A stretch of 64,000 bases of DNA from NCBI RefSeq assembly GCF_000003815.2, contig NC_049986.1:17657991-17721990 (forward strand), read 5' to 3'. The DNA comes from Branchiostoma floridae (Eukaryota; Chordata; Leptocardii; Amphioxiformes; Branchiostomatidae). The notes under the pieces were generated by a model. The model was given only the letters and a program-made list of their open reading frames with translations, was not told where the DNA came from and searched no databases. Position numbers and translations under genes: made by a program. Positions 23,401-33,650 of this stretch are shown here, one piece after another; the stretch's first letter is position 1; every line of letters begins with the position of its first letter.

Positions 23401-26142
23401 AAATGATGATGCTCCTTTTCAAAACTGTTTTCTTGGTAAAGGAAAGGCTTTCCATCTCTCTGAGCTTGAGGAAACGTCTCATCTTGCTCAAAATGCTAGT
23501 ACTTAAAACCTTCCTATGATATGCTGGTTGTACCGGTCTGCCTAAACACCACAAACGACCACAAACGACTCAGAAACACCACAAACGACCACAAACAACT
23601 CTAATATGCAGTGTATATGGGTCAAAGACCTTGTGTGGCGCTCTGGAGACATTGTTTACACATTTATGAATTTAAAAAATGCAGCAAGTCCTACGTATTC
23701 ACCAGTTATTTCGAGTTAGTCCGCCGGTTTCAAGATCGAAGCGATTCTTTGCCACCATGTTGGATCGCCCGTGCTAGGAGTCTGCATGGGGAAGTTCTCG
23801 ATACCTTCCTCGGTTCCATAGACGACAGGACGATAAAACTATTGACGCTGTTGGTTCATAGATTATAGCATGACACAACTCTGTCATTGTAAACTTATAA
23901 AACTTGTATACTAAGTGTTTTTCAGCCTCAAATGCAGGCACGCATTCATTGACAGCGCGCTCAGCCATCATAACCGATCTTGAAACCGGCGGACTAACTC
24001 GAAATAACTGGTGAATACGTAGGACTTGCTGCATTTTTTAAATTAATAAATGTGTAAACAATGTCTCCAGAGCGCCACACAAGGTATTTGACCCATATAC
24101 ACTGCATATTAGAGTCGTTTGTGGTCATTTGTGGTGTTTCTGAGTCGTTTGTGGTGTTTCTGAGTCGTTTGTAGTCGTTTGTGGTGTTTAGGCACACCCT
24201 GCTGGTTACTGCAGGTGAAATTGGAGTTGTCCAGATATTTCTGATATCTACTACTAAGTGCACCTAACCTTCACCAGTCCATGACATTGTGTAAGTGGAT
24301 TTTTGTTTGCTGTATTAGATAAACTGTTGCATACCATCCATGCATTGTGATAGAAATAGTTGCAATGGTTTTCGAGCAGATTTTAGTGCGATCCTTACTT
24401 ACAGTGCAAATGAACCTTGTCTGGTACAGGTAACATTTTAAGTGTTAGTTTAATCAGGGCTCAAAATACCACCTGCATATATGCAGGTTAGTGCAGGTAA
24501 TATTGGAGCTGTGCAGGTATTTCTGGTGTCTACCTGCACCTTACCTGCACTGGTCCATGTACTGGGTTTTGTACATAAATCGTATTAAATTTAAATGTCC
24601 TATAATGTAGCTGTGTATGGATTGTTACTAGCTGCATTAACTGTTTCCACCTATAAAGCATAAAAGAAAAAATTATCAATGGTTTCTAAACAATTTTAGT
24701 TTGATCCATGATTTCTAAATTTAGAGCGGTGCAGGTAAAACTTGTCTGGTGCAGGTAATTTTCAATGTTACCTGCACCAGTGCAGGTATGCAGAAAAAAG
24801 TATTTTGAGCCCCGTTAATATACCACCACATACACCAATGCTGGTCATTCTCCCATGCATAGCCATCCAGTGGCTTTTATTCCAATCATGGCGTAATGTA
24901 CGTGTATACAGTATAGGCCAGGGAACAGCTCTGTGTAGGAGAATGGTGCAGGTAAAACATTGTTTGTGTGATTTAATATGTTGACTAAATTTGAGAACTG
25001 TACCTGTCTAAAATTTCTGTGAGAATTCCTGGGAAAGGATTATGTTTATGTACATTTATATGTAGTAAAATCACAGGGCATCCTTTGCATATAAATTGTA
25101 AAGGAGGTTCATGTCATTTGTTTGTGCCAACAATGATGAACTTAAGAGACAGTTTAGGTTCAGTCTCAGAGTTTTACACATGGGTTTGCATTAAGTAAGC
25201 CTACATGAATGTGTCACTGTCAGTGTATCTTTTTTAAGTCCTTCATATCCTCGAAACTGTTGGGTGGATAAGCCACTGTGGCAAAAAAAAAGTGCAATTG
25301 CCTCTGCAGAGAACTGTGTACAAAGGCAGGAAAGGTCACATTTTACTACTTTTTGTAACCACAGCCGATTAGTCTCCTCAATTTGGTCGTGGAGATCAGT
25401 AGTGGCCGGGATTTTCAGCGAGGGAGTGAGTTCAAAATGAAAGCAGAACTGCAATGGACGTCACTTGAAGACAGAAGGAAAATGTACAGACTTTGCATGG
25501 TGCACAAAATGACCAACTTACTGGTGGACGTACTAACTGATAAGTATATAACACCAGGTCAAAAACAAACTAGAAACAGTACCAGAGTTACCAACCTAGA
25601 TTTGATGTGTTCAAAAATTCCTATTTCCCCATAACTATTGTAGAGTGGAATATGTTATCACCAAGCACAGTAAGGGTGTCTTCTCTGGATAGTTTTAAAG
25701 AACACTTGCAGATAGATGTGCAAAAGTTAGGTGTGACAAGTCGTTCAGTGTAATATAACCAGCTGCTGCCATGCCGCATGCCTGCGAAGCTGGTGTGTAA
25801 CGCCGAAGGGCGGATATACCGGCTATGTAGAGTGATACAGATACAGAGTTGGTAAAAATCCTTGCCACTACCAATCCTTGGGGCCCAACCTCTGCTTGGA
25901 GAATAACACTTAGTCTTACCTTCAGCCTCCAATTCTGCCACACGTTCCGCCAGTTTTTTGGCTTTCCTCTCAAAGGCTTCATATCGGTCGATTTGGTCAC
26001 GCAGGTTTGCCTCATCAATCTTGTACCTTTCGGTGATTCGCTCCTCGAGCTCAACACAGTTGCAAGTTTCGTCCTCGTCCTGGGCCTGACAGGTGGACAC
26101 TAGGACCACTGCACACAGAAGGACGGCGAGAAACTTCTTCAT
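20440..26142 (-). CDS. Small secreted coiled-coil protein, paralog 1
   Basis: Unrecognised family. Exon 1 runs 26142-25920 (223 nt; ATG at 26142; donor GTAAGA) and codes a signal peptide (MKKFLAVLLCAVVLVSTCQA), an acidic CNC segment and a charged heptad-like helix (RYEAFERKAKKLAERVAEL). The proposed exon 2, 20456-20440 after TTTATTCAG, adds AAAKK and TGA, giving 79 aa. Support: paralog 2 at 29.4-29.95 kb has an exon 1 of exactly the same length and phase, and a last exon and 3' sequence strongly similar to those at 20.26-20.46 kb. The intron is about 5.5 kb and full of mobile elements, against 0.3 kb in paralog 2. It is possible that the 20.45-kb exon belongs to a third, lost copy. Probably exported and oligomeric by coiled coil; function unknown. 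Confidence 0.65.
20735..20905. repeat. Dispersed repeat, copy 2
   Basis: Same order of blocks as 17120-17300: TCAGTTGGAAATTGCTTCC, GGAGCAGTCATGATTCA, ACCACAACCGATTCATACTC and a CTCGACATAAG end. It lies just upstream (+ strand) of the small-protein last exon region. Confidence 0.65.
21806..22925. mobile_element. MITE, family A, enlarged by a nested insertion
   Basis: Termini CAGGGCTCGAAATAC and GTATTTCGAGCCCTG with a perfect 5-bp duplication GACTG (21801-21805 and 22926-22930). The outer 100 bases on each side have GTGCAAGTAAGTTT/AACTTGCAC motifs, a variant of the ACCTGCAC motif in the other two copies. At 1120 bp it is three times longer than the 343-360 bp copies, explained by a LINE-like insertion inside (see 22330-22662). 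Confidence 0.85.
22330..22662 (+). mobile_element. 3' tail of a non-LTR retrotransposon nested in a MITE
   Basis: Ends in GGGGCTACCCATCTG, TTTCAAGATG and an (AAATA)n/(AATA)n tail at about 22642-22662, the style of CR1/L2-type LINE 3' ends. No reverse transcriptase is preserved. The 5' edge is my estimate and could lie several hundred bases further left. Confidence 0.55.
23325..23450. repeat. Dispersed repeat, copy 3 (inverse orientation)
   Basis: The reverse complement of this segment shows TTTACCAAGAAAAC, GGAGCATCATC and GACAGCCACAACTAATCC in the order seen at 17120-17300 and 20735-20905. It is more diverged than those copies. Confidence 0.55.
23540..24193. mobile_element. Foldback element with 200-bp inverted arms
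   Basis: Arms 23540-23738 and 23975-24193 are inverse copies (GCCTAAACACCACAAACGAC at one end, its inverse at the other; inner ends CCGGTTTCAAGATCG). Subterminal ACAAACGAC motifs are repeated several times in each arm. The roughly 235-bp centre has no recognised coding sequence. I could not find a clean target duplication. Confidence 0.85.
24455..24814. mobile_element. MITE, family A, third copy
   Basis: Ends CAGGGCTCAAAATACC and GTATTTTGAGCCCCG with a perfect 5-bp duplication TTAAT (24450-24454 and 24815-24819). The interior carries ATGCAGGTTAGTGCAGG and ACCTGCACCAGTGCAGG clusters as in the copy at 4488. Confidence 0.88.
25433..25856 (+). mobile_element. Decayed 3' end of a non-LTR retrotransposon (LINE)
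   Basis: The conceptual translation shows LQWTSLEDRRKMYRLCMVHK, the usual C-terminal signature after the reverse transcriptase in CR1/L2/Jockey-like ORF2. A frameshift or stop after SKIPISP separates it from a WN-type block followed by SLDSFKEHLQ in another frame (about 25640-25720). The stop is followed by a 3' tail ending in GATACAGATACAGAG (about 25856). It is inactive and lies in the intron of small-protein paralog 1, on the opposite strand. Confidence 0.75.
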
Positions 26143-26279
26143 CTTGTTACTGGACTTGTTTCTTCCTGCTGTTCCTGATCTAATGTTTTGTCAGCACTCG
26201 CAGCTTTTCTGATCAACTTGTCTTTGGAATGTATATGGGAGGAATGAATTAGATCTGAATCTTGGGTCAACTACGTATG

Positions 26280-26410
26280 ATATTCATCACGAAGCAGACA
26301 AACACTGTGACATTTACCACTATTGGTTGGGCAGTTTGCCACTTCAAGGGGTCAAGGCGTGGAGAATTGCTACTTTAATCTGCAATAGGCTCTGCTGATA
26401 TTGTCTTCTT
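26280..26410 (-). promoter_or_regulatory. Conserved upstream region of small-protein paralog 1
   Basis: About 130 bases, 140-270 bases upstream of the ATG, match the region at 30045-30185 upstream of paralog 2. Shared blocks (+ strand) are CTGTGACATTT, GGGCAGTTTGCCACTT, GGAGAATTGCTACTTT and GGCTCTGCTGATATTGTCTT; the inverse of ATTGGT gives a CCAAT-type box. Being kept in both copies, it is likely the shared promoter. Confidence 0.6.
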
Positions 26411-27011
26411 TTTTATGTAAAAATTAATGTTTGCTCACATCTTAGCACACGTTTTACTATCCAGTTTCTCCCATACTTGTACGCACCACTCACACACCTT
26501 GGATTGCAATAAACTTATAATCATACACAATAGAAACATTTGGCATCTCTGGCTGTTCTTACAACCGTAACGTTATGTCCTTAAGGCATGTGAGGTAAGT
26601 GCATTCATGTGCGATGATATTATTAGATTAATGTACCGTCACACTGACCTTATCTGACAACATAACAAACACCAAACAACCCACCCCCCTTCCCATGCCC
26701 CTTGTAACTGTAGCTTTGTTGTTGGCTATTAAACAGATGAAGGCTAGGTATCCAGGCGGGGGACATTTTAGTGTAAGGGGCTACTGCGCTGTGATTTGTG
26801 ATCGCCACACTAAACCGGGACCATGGCATTACACTAATCATCAACTAGTGTGGTGGTGGCATCCATCTGCATCTGTCTTGGAAAACAATGGTAGGCAGAC
26901 GGGGTGGGTTAGGCGACCCGTCTGCCTGGCCTGCAGGTGACTTTTTAAAGTGAAGGAGGGGTGTGCACTTTCTTCTCCACCCTCTCATCTACAAGTGCAG
27001 TGGTACAATTA

Positions 27012-27854
27012 GGCCATGTTGATTTGATAACATGGATGACATCCTCTGGGAACTCCAAAATTGATGCGAGCGAGTGAATAAAAAAAAAGTTTGGCAAAAA
27101 AAAAGTTGCCTCCAGTGTGAAATCAAAGTGGCCAGGAAGGTTGAACATAGGACTAAACACACATAGTATGGTATACCAACAGTTAGGTGTAGGGACCAGT
27201 ACATTATACGGGAGCAAGACAATTTTTTCTTCTTGGACCTATCCGAAAAAAACAGACCTGAAAAAAAATCAGAGGAACAGGTTTCGCCAATTACAAAATG
27301 GACACACTATGTCGGCAGGCATTTGGGGTCATACCGGGGGCCAAGAAGACAGCAAGAGGAAGTCAAGTAGAGTTTATAGTCAATTGTACCAAGTTTCTAT
27401 AGTCAAAGGTACAAAGACAGTTAGCCCGTATTACTTGGAGATGGGATTTGTAAATGCTAGTGGGAGTCCAATAGTCCACCAAACAGATTCCTTTGTAGGA
27501 AAACTGACCAATTACCATTGTTTTGAGTATTGCCAGTTCTCAAGTTTCCTCTGGACCAGAACAGGACCTGACTTTCTGTACTGGTACCTCCCCCTACCAA
27601 CAGAAGATTTTTTTATTTCTGTCCTTTCACATCTTATTCTTTGAGTTTAGATTTATTTTGGCATTCTATGGCATTAGACTATGATTAATTATCTGTTTTC
27701 TGATACTTTTTTTTCAATCTTATTCAAGAATATTTGTGCTCATTTTACAGCTGCTTTGTACAATTTATTGTGTGGTGGAAAACTTTTTTTTTTGGAAACG
27801 GCCGAAAATTGGTGCGAGCGCGGATGTCATCCATATAATCAAATCAACATGGCC
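27012..27854. mobile_element. Non-autonomous DNA element with TTA duplication (PIF/Harbinger-like)
   Basis: Ends GGCCATGTTGATTTGAT and ATCAAATCAACATGGCC, extending as imperfect arms over about 50 bp (GGATGACATCC and its inverse; GATGCGAGCG/GGTGCGAGCGC). TTA lies at both sides (27009-27011 and 27855-27857). The 175-codon open frame at 27117-27644 shows no transposase motif I know and probably is not a gene. Confidence 0.75.
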
Positions 27855-27857
27855 TTA

Positions 27858-28727
27858 TGATCAAATATGAAAAATGTTGACATTTACCCTTCAAATGGAA
27901 GAAAATGTGGTCTAACTTTAAGAATGATTAACATCCTCTCATGGTATGGGTACCCTTAGAATGCCAACTTTTTATCTGAAGTTTACTACTAGTAACATGT
28001 CTTCAAAATGCCCTCATAGTGTAAGGGCCAAGACCCCCCTTCCACACCATCCCCTGATTTGTCACTTCACTGTCACACTCAACGTTGGAATAAAATCCTG
28101 GCTAGAAAATTGAATATGAATTAAGATACTCAAGATGACAGTTAATCCAGCAACTGAGTAGGTTTTGTAGATAGTCAGAATTGTTTCAGGTAAACATAAA
28201 CTACAAGTAGTACAACATTTTGTCAGTGACTGATTACCTAGTAAAAGTACATAAACAAAAGAACAGACACAACCAGATAGCTTGGTTTAAATTGAAGTTT
28301 TTAATAGTGCTTGATTGGTATCATAATGGCATTTCTACTAGTACATTTACCTCATGAGCTCAGAGTCAACAGATAATCAATTGTCTATAAATGCTTCAAG
28401 TTTGTGGCAATTACATTGCACAGTGAGCAAAAAGTGGATTGTTTTGCCTTTGCGGTGGTACTAAAGTGTGTGACAGTGCTATGTTTGCATACCATTTGCT
28501 ACAGTACTTGAAACACCAGCACTTTTGTGGATTTAACTTTGCAGTGATGCAGTCACCCTGTAGACTGCCAACATAAAACAAAAATGTCAAGTCGTACAGT
28601 CGTAATTCTTACGTTGTTGTTGACTTGTGTGATTGTGGTACAAATTTCAAATCATTTACTCCTCACATTACACGATCCTTCTCTGAACGACCCTCAAATA
28701 TACAGCATTGACCAAGAAACAGTAATT
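27858..28727. other. Intergenic, nothing recognised
   Basis: AT-rich sequence between two mobile elements. I see no exon, RNA gene or repeat structure. Confidence 0.5.
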
Positions 28728-28939
28728 TACTGTAAATGCAGAAATGTTCGCGGTGGATTGATGTTCACGGTTTTCGCGGTGACCACTTCACCGCAAACTT
28801 AAATCCACCGCAAACATTTTTCTATTATGGTATTAGACTGCAGTCTACGGTGTTACCGTGAACTTAAAACCACAGCGAAAAGTCTGTTTCCCCGCTACCG
28901 CGAAATTAAATCCCCGCGAACTTAAATGCATTTACAGTA
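28728..28939. mobile_element. MITE, family C, second copy
   Basis: TACTGTAAATGCAGAAATGT at the left end and AAATGCATTTACAGTA at the right; same length (212 bp) and orientation as the copy at 9364-9575, with only scattered substitutions between them. Confidence 0.9.
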
Positions 28940-29418
28940 TGTCTCCAGATTTTTCTTCAAAGCAAAAGTTAGACTGACCAGATAAAAGATAAAAGCAGAG
29001 GTAAAAGTTCTTTAATTCTGTTTTGTAACTGCATGAAAGTGACTTAAACCAACAGCTACAACATTGATTGGAAAGTGCAGTAACTGTCTAAACCTGCTGC
29101 AGAATCCATTCTACCATGAATGCAAATTAACTGTCAAGCTAACAATGCTACACTTAGTCTAATTATAATCTATAAGTATAAATGGATAAAAAACACAATA
29201 TCTTTTTAAAGTCCAGCAAATTATGTACATGTAAATCCCATAACTATATTTTTCTTAGCGAAACTTAAGTCAGGTACTAGTAGGTTGCAGATGTGCCCTT
29301 GCAAGGTACTAGCAAGTAGTTAAGAGTTTTGCTGCACATGTAGATGAATCTGGAAGCCTGTCTATAGTATCAGTGGTTCCTCTGTTTCCTATGTTGCAGA
29401 GTCGGGAGCACAGTCAGA

Positions 29419-29950
29419 TCATTTCTTGGCTGCTGTAGAATAAATAAGTGACGAGAAAATTGACTGAATTAGATTGTTTAATGAAACAAGTTGTAATATA
29501 GGTTAAATATAAAGCATTTGTTTATTTATTGTAAAATTTGTATTAATCTATTTATGTCCCCGTGACCACCTACCCCCCACACTGGACCGCTGGGAAGAGC
29601 AGCTAAGGCTGACAGAGCCATCCAGTTAAAATAAAGGTGATGTATGTATGTATGTAAGGGTACATGTCAGTTACAACAGTCATCCTCATCTGAGGTGAAT
29701 AACTCACTAGGCCATAAGGACACTTACCGTCTGCCTCCAAGGCCGTCACACGTTCCTCCAGTCTGCCGACTTTCCCTTCAAACCTTTCATACCGATCCTG
29801 GTAATCTTGGAGCTGTTCCTTATGCGTGTTGTACTGTGTCCAGACTCGACGCTTGAGGTCACAGTCGTTGCAGGTTTCGTCCTGGGCCCGACAGACGGTC
29901 ACAAGGACCGCAGCACACAGAAGGACGGCGAGAAACTCCTTAGATGCCAT
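29419..29950 (-). CDS. Small secreted coiled-coil protein, paralog 2
   Basis: Exon 1 is 29950-29728 (223 nt, donor GTAAGT), exon 2 is 29432-29419 after TTCTACAG, giving 78 aa ending EADAAKK. The signal peptide is MASKEFLAVLLCAAVLVTVC followed by RAQ, then ETCNDCD and a charged helix (RYERFEGKVGRLEERVTAL). The helix is rich in E/R/Q with heptad spacing, so it is likely to form a short coiled coil. Paralog 1 (26142) shares the signal peptide, the cysteine pair, the helix and the lysine tail. Alternative acceptor AG at 29431-29430 would drop one alanine. No known domain; function unknown. Confidence 0.75.
29530..29657 (+). mobile_element. LINE-like 3' tail in the intron of small-protein paralog 2
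   Basis: GCTGACAGAGCCATCCAG, then TTAAAATAAAGG and a (ATGT)n tail (29640-29657). The form is that of a 5'-truncated non-LTR retrotransposon. No coding remains; left edge uncertain. Confidence 0.5.
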
Positions 29951-30044
29951 CTTGTTACCAGACTTGTTTCCTTGCTTTTTTTATGTCTCAGCGACCTGTA
30001 AATGTCTGGGGTATGACGGTAGGAATGAATGTCTGACTGCACAT

Positions 30045-30185
30045 GATATTCTGCACAAAGCAGAAAAATATGAACTGTGACATTTGCCATTATTGGTCGG
30101 GCAGTTTGCCACTTGAAAGGGTCTACGCATGGAGAATTGCTACTTTCATCCGTTTTAGGCTCTGCTGATATTGTCTTCTTCTGTG
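30045..30185 (-). promoter_or_regulatory. Conserved upstream region of small-protein paralog 2
   Basis: Matches 26280-26410 upstream of paralog 1, at a similar distance from the ATG (about 95-235 bases). Shared blocks are CTGTGACATTTGCC, ATTATTGGTCGGGCAGTTTG and GGCTCTGCTGATATTGTCTT. Confidence 0.6.
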
Positions 30186-31344
30186 TGAAAATAAATCTTG
30201 TTGCTGGCATTTTCTTACAAAATTTAAAGCTCCACTGTCCAGTGTCTTAGATATTCGATATATATATTATGCATCACCCAAGACTCCTTATATCTGCCGG
30301 AAAAGTATGACCATACGAAATGAAAATGCATGACCTCCCTGCTGCCTTGTTACGTGTTTTTACAACTTCGTGTCCTGAAGGCATGCGTGTAAGGTAAGAG
30401 TAGTCAGGTGTAATGATAATTCAATTGTATGATTGTGCTGACATGCAAAGCCCCCTGCAGTTTGCCCATGTGTAAGTATAATTTTGTTGTCTGCACATTC
30501 AGTGTCATTGACCTTGTTGTCAGAACTGTAAGTTACAAATGTGAAAATTCTGAGGGTTGAATTAAGAGAACCTTTTCCAAACTGACCCTCTGCCCCCAAT
30601 TTAGCTAATGCTGGGGAATCCGTCATCATCATCATCCATCAATATCACACATTAGAGAGTTGACAAATAAAATGTTACATCATACTAAACATTAGTACTT
30701 ACTAAGAAACGTGATCAGACTTAGAAACTTGGTTAACGAGTGCAATGGCCTCGCATGTTTTGGACATGGGATTTTTCAAATTAAATTGTCCTTAGCCAAA
30801 TTTTGATGGTCACTGGACATAGGAACACTGTTAACTTTGAGCACTGGACTGTCATCCCAGCATTACAATGATACTGTACATTGAAAAATACTTCACCGAC
30901 ATAACAGAAATAGCAAAAACTCTGTGATGCAGCAGTACAAAGCTTTATTTATTACAATTAATTAAACATTGGCAAGTCCAGTGTGTGATTTACTTCATAA
31001 TGTGCCTCAGCTGCTTCTACATTGTATAGACTTGATGCACATATTAAAAAAAGGTTCCAACTGTCCTTTGGAGAAAAGCTGCAGAGTAATACAGTAAACA
31101 GTTATGATTTACTGGTACTATCTTTAGTGACAGCTCAAGGGCCAAGAGGAATATGGTCACCATTGACAGTATTCTTGATACTTGCATTTGGTCCATGTAA
31201 AGATAGTTAGAAGGATCGGCAAGGTAAAAGTTTGACAGTCAGTGTACTAGAGAAAATGTTTTCTGTTGTGTTAAATGCATCCCTCTCAACAATTCTGCAG
31301 GAAAGGACTGAACAAGGTCAAGGTCAAACTTACCAGCATAGAAC
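30186..31344. other. Intergenic, nothing recognised; MIF4GD 5' flank
   Basis: No coding exon seen. Bases just before 31345 (from about 31304, after CTGCAG) may be 5' untranslated exon of the MIF4GD-like gene, since an AG acceptor-like site sits at 31300-31301. Confidence 0.4.
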
Positions 31345-33650
31345 ATGAGCAGCAGAAGACAGCTGGAACAGACTGCTGATCCCCCAAGACTGCCCAAACA
31401 TGCTCAGAAGAAGGAGGACAATTCTTCAAAAGTAAATAATGTCACAATATAGAAATAGATTTAGTCATCATCATCATTGTTCACCACTTATTTAATTTAT
31501 CCAATAATATTATGTTAGTCAGAGTAGTAGTGTCCAGTACTTGACTACTTGACACAATGTGACACTGTTTAAAGCAGTGCATGTATTAAATATTAGATCC
31601 ATTCCTGGTATATATATATTTTGCATTTTGGTATTTTAACTTAAGTTTCATCATTGTAATATAAAAAGCATAAAAATTACATTTTAGACAGATTAAGTCA
31701 TAATAGGTTTATTTGTCTACACGATGTATCTCTATGATTTTCCAGGTGGAAGATAAGGACATGGCAGCCATCTTGGTTTCCATGGATACTGTAACCCTGG
31801 AGGATGCAGAGGCGGGATCGTTGTCATGGCAACTGACTGATGTAGTGATGCAGATGGAACAGTTCGCCTCCACTGGCGCTAAGCTAAAGGAACTTGTGAG
31901 AACGACGTATAACAAGTCTCTGCAGGACCAGAACTTTGCCAGGGTGGGTGCACGGCTGTGTGGTGAGATGGCCACACACGAGGTGGACGGGGTTAAACTG
32001 AGGAGCGAAGTACTGACCAGATTACAGGTAAGGCTACTGGATGATAAAGTTTGGGATGCATCAATGTCATGAGTAGTCAAGTGGTTTGCAAGCCTGGCTC
32101 TGAATGTAGAATTTGGGAGTCTGAATCCTTGCTATTGTGGTTAACCCAAAATGCATGCTACTGTGAAGGGTTGCAACAAGACCTACCCACATACCATACC
32201 AAATAACATCACAATCCAGAGATTCTTAGGTTATGCTGACCACAAAATATGCTGGCCAAAGAAGCACAAACAAACACACACACATAAACAATGATAAGCA
32301 GGACTTTGTACAATTTCAGATCAATGTGTTGCAAGTTCTAAAAATTCTACAATTCTGCTTGCCACCACACCATAAAAGCCATTAAGTTGTTCAACAACAT
32401 CTCAAATTCTTCCATAAAGTCTGTACTTCTTGTGTTTAATGGCTGTTTGTTTTTCCTGTAGGAAGACTATAAGAAGAAGGAATCCCTCCATACCAGTGAC
32501 CAGGCAGTGTTCCTGGGGTTTGTGACACTTCTCTGTGAGCTGTTCGGTGTGTTACACATTAATGGGGAGCCAATGAAAGCATTAGTAGGGCCTGTATACG
32601 ACACACTGATGGAGGTAAGAGTCTGGACAACACTGTAGATATGTAGAGTATATTCTTTGTGTATGTGTGTGTAGGTTTTAGATTGTGTGTGTGCGCATGT
32701 TTGTGTGTATGTAGGTTTTTATGTGTGTATGTGTGTGTGTGAGCACATGTTTGTGTGTGTGCATGCAGTACATATCCATATTAGGGTAAAAACTTCTATG
32801 CAAAAGAAAAAAATCAGTTTTATTGATTACTTTACCAGCCACTGTCAGCGATATATCTCATGGTTATATATGGCAAAACATACATTTTTAATCTAAAACA
32901 TGTGTTGATTCAATTCCATTTTTCTCCCAGCTTCTCAGTACAAAGTGTGTATCAGATGATGAGGTGTTGTGCTGTACAATGCAGGTAAGATTTTTTAGTG
33001 TTTGATCATTTGTAATGCTGCCTGTCCCACAAAACGTCCTAGGCGAGAGTGAAGGAAATATACACGATCTGAAGCTCTAAAAATTCTCACCAATACAATT
33101 CCTTCTCTGAGTGTTAGGTACATTTCTAAACCTTTGCCACAGAGTTGTGAAATTTCTCCACCCAAATTCGAGAGCAATTACTTTTTGATACAACAGGCAC
33201 ATCCTTTTCTGAACTTCTCATAGTAACATTGTGGGAGTCAAGGAAATATAACTAACCTGAAAGCTTTAAAAATTCTCACCAATAACATTCCTTCTCTGTG
33301 TTTTTAAAGCCTTGCATCAACGAGTTCTAAAATTTCTCCACTCAAATTCAAGAAACAAATTGTTTAAAAAGACACATTCTTGCCAGAACTTCTTGGAGTA
33401 ACATTGTTGTTGCATCTAATATCTACAGTTAGAACATATAGGCCAAACCCTGGAGCAGAGCGACCCCTCCCGCATGTCTGCCCTGATGGGGAAAGTCCGA
33501 GACTGCGCGCTGGGGAAGGAGACAAGTCCGTTTGCGCGCTGCCTCATCATGGAGGTCGTGGAACGACATGCCAACAACTGGGAACCGCTTCCACAGGACG
33601 TGTCGGACTATTACAGCAGCACGTTGGAAAAACTCTTGAGTGAAAAATGA
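31345..33650 (+). CDS. MIF4GD: MIF4G domain-containing protein, MIF4GD/SLIP1-like
   Basis: Five coding exons: 31345-31431, 31746-32027, 32462-32614, 32931-32984 and 33429-33650, all phase 0, giving 265 aa. In vertebrates MIF4GD (SLIP1) links the histone stem-loop-binding protein to the translation machinery. Evidence: a single helical MIF4G-type repeat domain with YNKSLQDQNFARVGARLC, FVTLLCELFGVLHINGEPM, ALVGPVYDTLMELL and ERHANNWEPLPQDVSDYYSS, lining up with human MIF4GD motifs I remember (SLQDCVFSKEAGRMC, LVNPVYDCL). The N-terminal exon (MSSRRQLEQTADPPRLPK) is low-complexity and basic. The ATG at 31345 is chosen because all three upstream frames are closed or lack ATG. Possible AATAAA signals lie at 34678 and 35415. 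PAIP1 and CTIF share the domain but are much longer. Confidence 0.88.
32640..32768 (+). repeat. (TG)n-rich microsatellite
   Basis: Imperfect TGTGTG/TGTATG runs inside the MIF4GD-like intron after 32614. Confidence 0.85.

Noticed and set aside
27117..27644. 175-codon open frame inside the TTA-flanked element.
   Set aside because: No transposase or other motif, odd composition, and it lies within a non-autonomous element; more likely chance.
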